Source of the DNA: Streptacidiphilus pinicola
Lineage (GTDB): Bacteria > Actinomycetota > Actinomycetes > Streptomycetales > Streptomycetaceae
Assembly: GCF_003258295.1 (NCBI RefSeq)
Contig: NZ_QKYN01000007.1
Coordinates: 62,001 to 126,000 of the forward strand
Length of the DNA stretch: 64,000 nt
Direction: 5' to 3'
Under the pieces are notes generated by a model, which was not told the DNA's origin, made no database searches, and worked only from the letters and a program-made list of their open reading frames with translations. Shown here piece by piece: positions 58,327 through 64,000 of this stretch (within the stretch, counting starts at the first letter, position 1; every line of letters starts with the position of its first letter). The position numbers and the translations under genes are program-made.

Positions 58327-59550
58327 ATGGATCGTCTGGAGAACACCGTCCGTCCGTATGCCTGGGGCTCGCGCACGGCGATTCCCGCACTGCTGGGCGT
58401 GACGCCCAGCGGTGAGCCGCAGGCGGAGCTGTGGATGGGCGCGCACCCGGGGTCACCGTCGGGGGTGGACCGCGGGGAGGGCGGTTCGTCGCTCGACCGG
58501 GTGATCGCGGCGGACCCGGAGGCGGAGCTGGGCGCGGCGGTCGTGGACCGGTTCGGTCCGGCCCTGCCGTTCCTGTTCAAGGTGCTGGCGGCGGGTGAGC
58601 CGCTGTCGGTGCAGGTGCATCCGGACCTGGCGCAGGCGAAGGCGGGCTTCGCGGCGGAGGAGGCGGCCGGGGTGCCGCTGGACGCCCGCGAGCGCAACTA
58701 CAAGGACGCGAACCACAAGCCCGAGATGCTGTGCGCGCTCGACGAGTTCTCCGGCGTCTGCGGCTTCCGCGCCCCGGCCCTGACCGTGGCCCTGCTGGAG
58801 CGGCTCGCGGTGCCGGGCCTGGCCCCGGTCGTGGAGGTGCTGCGGGCCAAGCCCGAGCCCGAGGCACTGCGCGAGGCCCTGACCTGGGCGCTCACCCTGG
58901 ACGAGGCCACGGTCGTCCCGCTGGTGGCCGCCACCCGGGATGCGCTGCTGCGCGAGGCCGGGAGCAGCGGTGACGCGGCGGACGCGGGCATGCTGCGGGA
59001 CTACGCGGCGCTGGCGGACGTCTACCCGGCCGACCCGGGCCTGCTGTCGGCGCTGCTGCTGAACCACGTGGTGCTGCGGCCCGGAGAGGCGTGCTACCTC
59101 GGCGCGGGCGTGCCGCACGCGTACTTCCGGGGCCTGGGCGTGGAGTTGATGGCCAACTCCGACAACGTACTGCGGGCCGGGCTGACGCCGAAGCACATCG
59201 ACGTGCCGGAGCTGCTGCGGGTCGTGGAGTTCGTGGCGAGCGAGCCGGCGGTCATCCGCCCCCGCTCGGTGGTGGAGCACCCGGGGGAGGAGCTCTACCC
59301 CGCTCCCATCGACGAATTCCGGCTCTCCCGCTACCGCCTCGGAGCCGAGGGCGGCCGGCCGCTGCCGACCGACACCCCGCAGATCGTGCTCTGCACCGAG
59401 GGCCGGGTGACGCTGACCGACGTGACCGGCGAGCAGCTGACCCTGGCGCCCGGCGAGTCCTGCTTCCTCGCCGCCGGCAGCCCGGCCGTCACCGCCAGCG
59501 TCGAGGACGGCGCGCACGCCAACCTCTTCCGCGCCACGGTCTCCCTCTGA
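58327..59550 (+). CDS. manA: Mannose-6-phosphate isomerase, class I
   Basis: A 407-residue type I PMI interconverting fructose-6-P and mannose-6-P. It starts MDRLENTVRPYAWGSRTAIP, has the zinc-binding LSVQVHPDLAQAK and DANHKPEM, and the third His in GAGVPHAYFRGLGVELMANSDN. The start follows the SIS gene by 7 bp with GAGAG before the ATG. A perfect terminator hairpin follows. With manB it provides mannose-1-phosphate. Confidence 0.97.
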   Translation: MDRLENTVRPYAWGSRTAIPALLGVTPSGEPQAELWMGAHPGSPSGVDRGEGGSSLDRVIAADPEAELGAAVVDRFGPALPFLFKVLAAGEPLSVQVHPDLAQAKAGFAAEEAAGVPLDARERNYKDANHKPEMLCALDEFSGVCGFRAPALTVALLERLAVPGLAPVVEVLRAKPEPEALREALTWALTLDEATVVPLVAATRDALLREAGSSGDAADAGMLRDYAALADVYPADPGLLSALLLNHVVLRPGEACYLGAGVPHAYFRGLGVELMANSDNVLRAGLTPKHIDVPELLRVVEFVASEPAVIRPRSVVEHPGEELYPAPIDEFRLSRYRLGAEGGRPLPTDTPQIVLCTEGRVTLTDVTGEQLTLAPGESCFLAAGSPAVTASVEDGAHANLFRATVSL

Positions 59551-59570
59551 CGGACCGTGCTGCGCCGGTA

Positions 59571-59599
59571 GGAGCGCCGGGCACCTGGCCCGGCGCTCC
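59571..59599. terminator. Bidirectional terminator between manA and the YbjQ operon
   Basis: GGAGCGCCGGG (59571-59581) and CCCGGCGCTCC (59589-59599) form a perfect 11-bp stem with a 7-nt loop in the 65-bp gap between convergent genes. Confidence 0.88.
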
Positions 59600-59615
59600 G
59601 CGCCCTGCAGGGCTC

Positions 59616-60008
59616 TCAGAGGCCCATCACGAGCTTCTCCAGGGCCGCGCGGGCCCTGGCGTCGGACTCGGCGCGCGCCGCGACGGCCGTCGCGAGCTCG
59701 TGGACCCACTCGTCCAGCGCCACCTGCCGACGGGACAGCACCACGCCGCGCACCACCGTGGCCACCTCCCCCTGCGGGCGGCCGTGGGCGAGCACCAGGA
59801 TCAGCCGGCGGTCGTCCAGGCTCACCTCCAGCCGCTCCACCGTGCCGGGACGGCCCGACAGGCGGTCCGAGACGGACCGCTTGCGCGAGAGCTCGACGGA
59901 GCCCGGAGGCAGGGCGTCCGCGAGCGAACCCGTCAGCACCTGGGCATACATGTCCAGATCTGCCGCGTCCCGGCGCAGCGCCGCCGCCAGCAGCTCGATC
60001 TCGCTCAT
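59616..60008 (-). CDS. Uncharacterised protein at the end of the YbjQ-like operon
   Basis: A 130-residue soluble protein I do not recognise by name. It starts MSEIELLAAALRRDAADLDMYAQVLTG, has a central beta-rich part (VERLEVSLDDRRLILVLAHGRPQGEVATVV) and a C-terminal amphipathic helix rich in Ala/Arg. It follows the tandem YbjQ-like gene by 55 bp and probably shares its transcript. No signal peptide or metal motif. The N-terminal helix could mediate oligomerisation. Confidence 0.78.
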   Translation of the reverse strand: MSEIELLAAALRRDAADLDMYAQVLTGSLADALPPGSVELSRKRSVSDRLSGRPGTVERLEVSLDDRRLILVLAHGRPQGEVATVVRGVVLSRRQVALDEWVHELATAVAARAESDARARAALEKLVMGL

Positions 60009-60063
60009 CTACGTTCGCTCCCTCATCCGTCCTGGCTCATCCGTCCGAGCTCACCGTCCAGTC

Positions 60064-60894
60064 TCAGCCGTCCAGGCTCAGCACCATGGTGGGCCGCTCG
60101 ATCTCGTGGTCCGAACGCAGCGGGCGGACCGCCGTGCCGATCGAGAAGAACTCCGTGGTGTGGCCACCCCACCGGTGGTTGTGGGCGTTCAGCTGGACGC
60201 CCACCACGCCCTCGGCGTGCAGCGCCTCGGCCTCGGCCTGCATCCGCGACATCGCCAGCTCGCGCGCGTCGTAGAGAGCCTGCGTGAACTGTTCGATCTC
60301 CACATTCTTGCCGATGTTCGAGAACACGGCGCCCATCCGCTGGTGCGCGATGTGGTAGACACAGGTGCCCATCACCATGCCGAGCGGCGCGTAGCCCGCG
60401 CGGATCAGCGTCCAGAAGTCCTGGCCCGACAGGTCCGAGGTGAAGGGCAGGTTCTTGTTGTTGCGCCAGCTCGCGCCGCCCGGGGCCGGCTGGTCGGCCT
60501 TGACGGCCGTGCCGATGGCGATGAACTCGGCGATGTCGTTGCCGAACTCGCGGGCCTCGACCGAGAGCCGCACGCCGACGATGCCGTCCGCGCCCAGCGC
60601 CGCCGCCTCCGCCTCCATGCGGGCCATCGCCAGCTCGCGGGCGTGGTACATCGCCTGGCTCAGCGTCTCCAGCTCCTGGTTCTTGCCCCAGCGGCCGAGC
60701 TGGATGCCCACGTGGTAGATCGAGCTGCCCAGCACCAGGCCGATCGGCTTGAAGCCGGCCTCGCGCACGAGCAGGAACTCGTTGACCGACAGGTCGCTGG
60801 TGAAGATCGACCCGGCGCGACCGGGCTGCAGTTCCTGCAGCCGCTTCATCGCGTCGGCGGGCACACCCTGGGCGGTCGGGTCCATGGTGCTCAT
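60064..60894 (-). CDS. Tandem YbjQ-like (heavy-metal-binding domain) protein
   Basis: A 276-residue protein with two copies of a YbjQ/pfam01906-like domain. Copy one (residues about 28-135) has HARELAMARMEAEAAALGADGIVGVRLSVE and copy two (about 150-260) DARELAMSRMQAEAEALHAEGVVGVQLNAH, so the halves arose by duplication. Each ends in an IGTAV strand. YbjQ proteins form pentameric rings in structures I recall; the metal role in the family name is weakly supported. Its ATG overlaps the stop of a 33-codon gene (ATGA). Confidence 0.85.
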   Translation of the reverse strand: MSTMDPTAQGVPADAMKRLQELQPGRAGSIFTSDLSVNEFLLVREAGFKPIGLVLGSSIYHVGIQLGRWGKNQELETLSQAMYHARELAMARMEAEAAALGADGIVGVRLSVEAREFGNDIAEFIAIGTAVKADQPAPGGASWRNNKNLPFTSDLSGQDFWTLIRAGYAPLGMVMGTCVYHIAHQRMGAVFSNIGKNVEIEQFTQALYDARELAMSRMQAEAEALHAEGVVGVQLNAHNHRWGGHTTEFFSIGTAVRPLRSDHEIERPTMVLSLDG

Positions 60895-60992
60895 CGGGCA
60901 GCTCCCCTTGCGTGGGTCAGATCGGTGGTGGTGCGGATCGACTGCGTCATGCGGGTGGTCGGGGTCGTGCGTCTGGTCCGGCGACGGGTCAT
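60891..60992 (-). CDS. 33-codon basic gene coupled to both YbjQ-like genes
   Basis: A short frame of 33 residues beginning MTRRRTRRTT and ending THARGAAR. Its ATG overlaps the stop of the upstream gene (ATGA), and its stop overlaps the start of the downstream gene (ATGA again). The composition is Arg/Thr-rich with no hydrophobic segment. GGGGAG near its end serves as the ribosome-binding site of the next gene. It may be a real small protein or only a translated coupling device. Confidence 0.6.
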   Translation of the reverse strand: MTRRRTRRTTPTTRMTQSIRTTTDLTHARGAAR

Positions 60993-61999
60993 CCCTGGTC
61001 TCCCAGGTCCTGGAGTTCGGTGAGCAGGCGCCGGTACTCGTCCCGGTCGCCGTACGGGCTGGAGGCGACCGCCGCCAGCCGCTGCCGCAGCCGGTCGCTG
61101 CGCTTGCCCAGCGGCATCACGGACAGCGTCCGCGGCGGCTCGGCCCTCGTCCGGAAGCGGGCGATGCTGGTGCCGATCATCGTGGCCTCGGCCACGTGGT
61201 CGTGCTGCTCGGAGTTGGCGGAGCGGATGCAGGACTCCTCCCACACCCGCAGATCACCACTGGCCATGATCACGCCGTCCCCACCCAGCCGGGACGCCTG
61301 GCGTCGCAGCTGCTCCCGCGCGTCCGCGCGGATCGCGTGGATCAGATCGCTCCAGCCCGTCACCTCGTTGTTCTGCCACGAGTACAGCTGGGACTGGGTG
61401 CGGTAGTCGTTGTGGCGCACGCCGATCGACATGCCGACCAGCAGCTCGGCGGGCACCCAGCCGGCGCTGACCAGCTTGGCGAAGCCCTGCCCGTCCAGAT
61501 GGCAGGTGAACGGGTGCTTCGGCCGCACGTCGCCCTGCGCCCGGACCGCCGTGCCGATCACCTTGAACTCCAGGCAGTTCGGCGCGTTCGGGAACGGCTG
61601 CATGGTGAGCTCGGCGGCCACCACCCCATCGCCGCCCAGCGCCGCGCACTCCTGGGTCATCCGTCCGAGCGCCGTGTGCCGCGCCTGGTCGAAGACGCTC
61701 ACCAGCGCCTGCGAGGGCGCCCCGCGCCCGGACAACGCGATCGGGGCGTCGCCGTATCCCCCGAACGAGTAGCCCGCGCCGGGGAAGAGGCAGTCGTGAT
61801 AGCCCCAGTAGCGCCCGCTGCGCGCGATCTGGAACACCGCCGAGCCCATCACCTGGCCCACCGGCTCGAAGCCGACCGACCGCACCGAGGCGAACTCGCC
61901 GGTGGACAACGCGGATGTCCAGGTGCCGCTCTGCCGCACCTCCGCCATGCGCTCGGCGGCGACAGGTGGCAGCCCGCCGCCGCTCCAGGGAACCGTCAT
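60989..61999 (-). CDS. YbjQ-like (heavy-metal-binding domain) protein, larger paralogue
   Basis: A 336-residue protein with two YbjQ-like repeats: EFASVRSVGFEPVGQVMGSAVFQIARSG with ALGRMTQECAALGGDGVVAAELTMQ, and GFAKLVSAGWVPAELLVGMSIG with LRRQASRLGGDGVIMASGDL. A Gly/Tyr segment (PGAGYSFGGYGD) interrupts the first. The C-terminal 50 residues are charged. The ATG at 61999 begins after a GTGGGG run; longer frames upstream are not conserved. First gene of the operon, divergent from ahcY by 329 bp. Function unknown. Confidence 0.82.
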   Translation of the reverse strand: MTVPWSGGGLPPVAAERMAEVRQSGTWTSALSTGEFASVRSVGFEPVGQVMGSAVFQIARSGRYWGYHDCLFPGAGYSFGGYGDAPIALSGRGAPSQALVSVFDQARHTALGRMTQECAALGGDGVVAAELTMQPFPNAPNCLEFKVIGTAVRAQGDVRPKHPFTCHLDGQGFAKLVSAGWVPAELLVGMSIGVRHNDYRTQSQLYSWQNNEVTGWSDLIHAIRADAREQLRRQASRLGGDGVIMASGDLRVWEESCIRSANSEQHDHVAEATMIGTSIARFRTRAEPPRTLSVMPLGKRSDRLRQRLAAVASSPYGDRDEYRRLLTELQDLGDQG

Positions 62000-63777
<1,778 letters not shown>

Positions 63778-63825
63778 TACCGGTAGCGGTACCGATCGAC
63801 TGATCGACCCGCGGCCGCTGGCGCA

Positions 63826-63837
63826 TAGGCTCGCCCT
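63826..63837 (+). promoter_or_regulatory. -10 box of a leaderless promoter
   Basis: TAGGCT (63826-63831) lies six nucleotides before the ATG of the last gene, the cleanest leaderless arrangement in the window. Confidence 0.55.
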
Positions 63838-64000
63838 ATGCCCAGCGGCCGTTACTCGTTCCACGACACCCACGACGACACCCCCCTCGGTGAAGAGCGC
63901 TTCAGCTGCGCCGCCGGACCCTCCGGCTGGCGCTACACGGCACAGACCTTCTCCGCCGACGGGACGGTCGACGGCGCCGTCGACCTGACCCTCGACTCCC
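63838..64000 (+). CDS. Start of an uncharacterised gene, cut by the window edge
   Basis: Fifty-four codons of a frame starting MPSGRYSFHDTHDDTPLGEE and still open at the end of the window. It contains SGWRYTAQTFSADGTVDGAVDLTLDS, beta-rich and without a signal peptide. It resembles hypothetical proteins often found after ahcY in Streptomyces; I cannot name it. The leaderless -10 box supports the start. Confidence 0.7.
   Translation, partial: MPSGRYSFHDTHDDTPLGEERFSCAAGPSGWRYTAQTFSADGTVDGAVDLTLDS

Noticed and set aside
63779-63808. Small hairpins after ahcY
   Set aside because: Two 5-bp stems (TACCG/CGGTA and CGATC/GATCG) are weak; a terminator is possible but not supported.

Overview
This window is a 64 kb piece of a very GC-rich actinobacterial chromosome. 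Gene content points to the family Streptomycetaceae (Streptomyces, Kitasatospora or Streptacidiphilus; the sequence alone does not let me choose). The evidence is a near-canonical WhiB sporulation regulator, the Streptomyces-type order manB - trm112 - SIS protein - manA near ahcY, F420 genes fbiA/fbiB beside a TIGR03089 gene and several LytR-CpsA-Psr (LCP) genes, GTG starts, many four-base start/stop overlaps, and many promoters whose -10 box lies 6-7 nt before the start codon (leaderless mRNAs). I saw no rRNA, tRNA, CRISPR array, prophage or transposase gene. It reads as ordinary chromosome with small regulator-plus-target modules inserted in it.

Layout. 0-12 kb: a POT peptide transporter, an OmpR/HK two-component pair, a PBP4-type D-Ala-D-Ala carboxypeptidase, a GtrA-like membrane protein, purK-purE, an M19 dipeptidase, a YtcJ-type amidohydrolase, and a MerR regulator divergent from a DUF4188 protein. 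12-19 kb: CoA-binding protein, nucleotide-sugar dehydrogenase, NCS2 nucleobase permease, quinone oxidoreductase divergent from a LysR regulator, LtrA and an SMR efflux protein. 19-27 kb: a HAD phosphatase with a binding-protein ABC importer and a divergent HutC-type GntR regulator; a TetR/DUF4865 pair; a ZIP metal transporter behind an iron box. 27-38 kb: a cell-wall block of three LCP proteins, a LytR_C-only protein and a glycosyltransferase, then TIGR03089, a DNA glycosylase, and fbiB-fbiA for coenzyme F420.

38-47 kb: an ArsR-type regulator facing a PEP-mutase/isocitrate-lyase-like enzyme across a 24-bp palindrome, then what looks like one glycoconjugate module. It contains an epimerase with a probable zinc site, a two-component system with a cupin gene, a GT2-DUF2064 fusion, a methyltransferase and a multi-membrane-span glycosyltransferase. 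A 17-nt motif recurs in two of its promoters. 47-54 kb: cysteine dioxygenase preceded by a 28-codon leader peptide ending in a Cys-rich run, then whiB, a 1302-residue membrane glycosyltransferase and its DUF5719 partner. 54-64 kb: a zincin-family protein that has lost its zinc ligands, DUF3499, manB, trm112, a SIS protein and manA (mannose-1-phosphate supply for glycosylation), a YbjQ-like operon with a hidden 33-codon gene, ahcY, and the start of one further gene cut by the window edge.

The least explained items are the two-component-linked glycosylation module with its shared motif, the Cys leader peptide of the cysteine dioxygenase gene, the 33-codon gene locked between two YbjQ-like genes by ATGA overlaps, and a dispersed hairpin repeat present in three intergenic copies.
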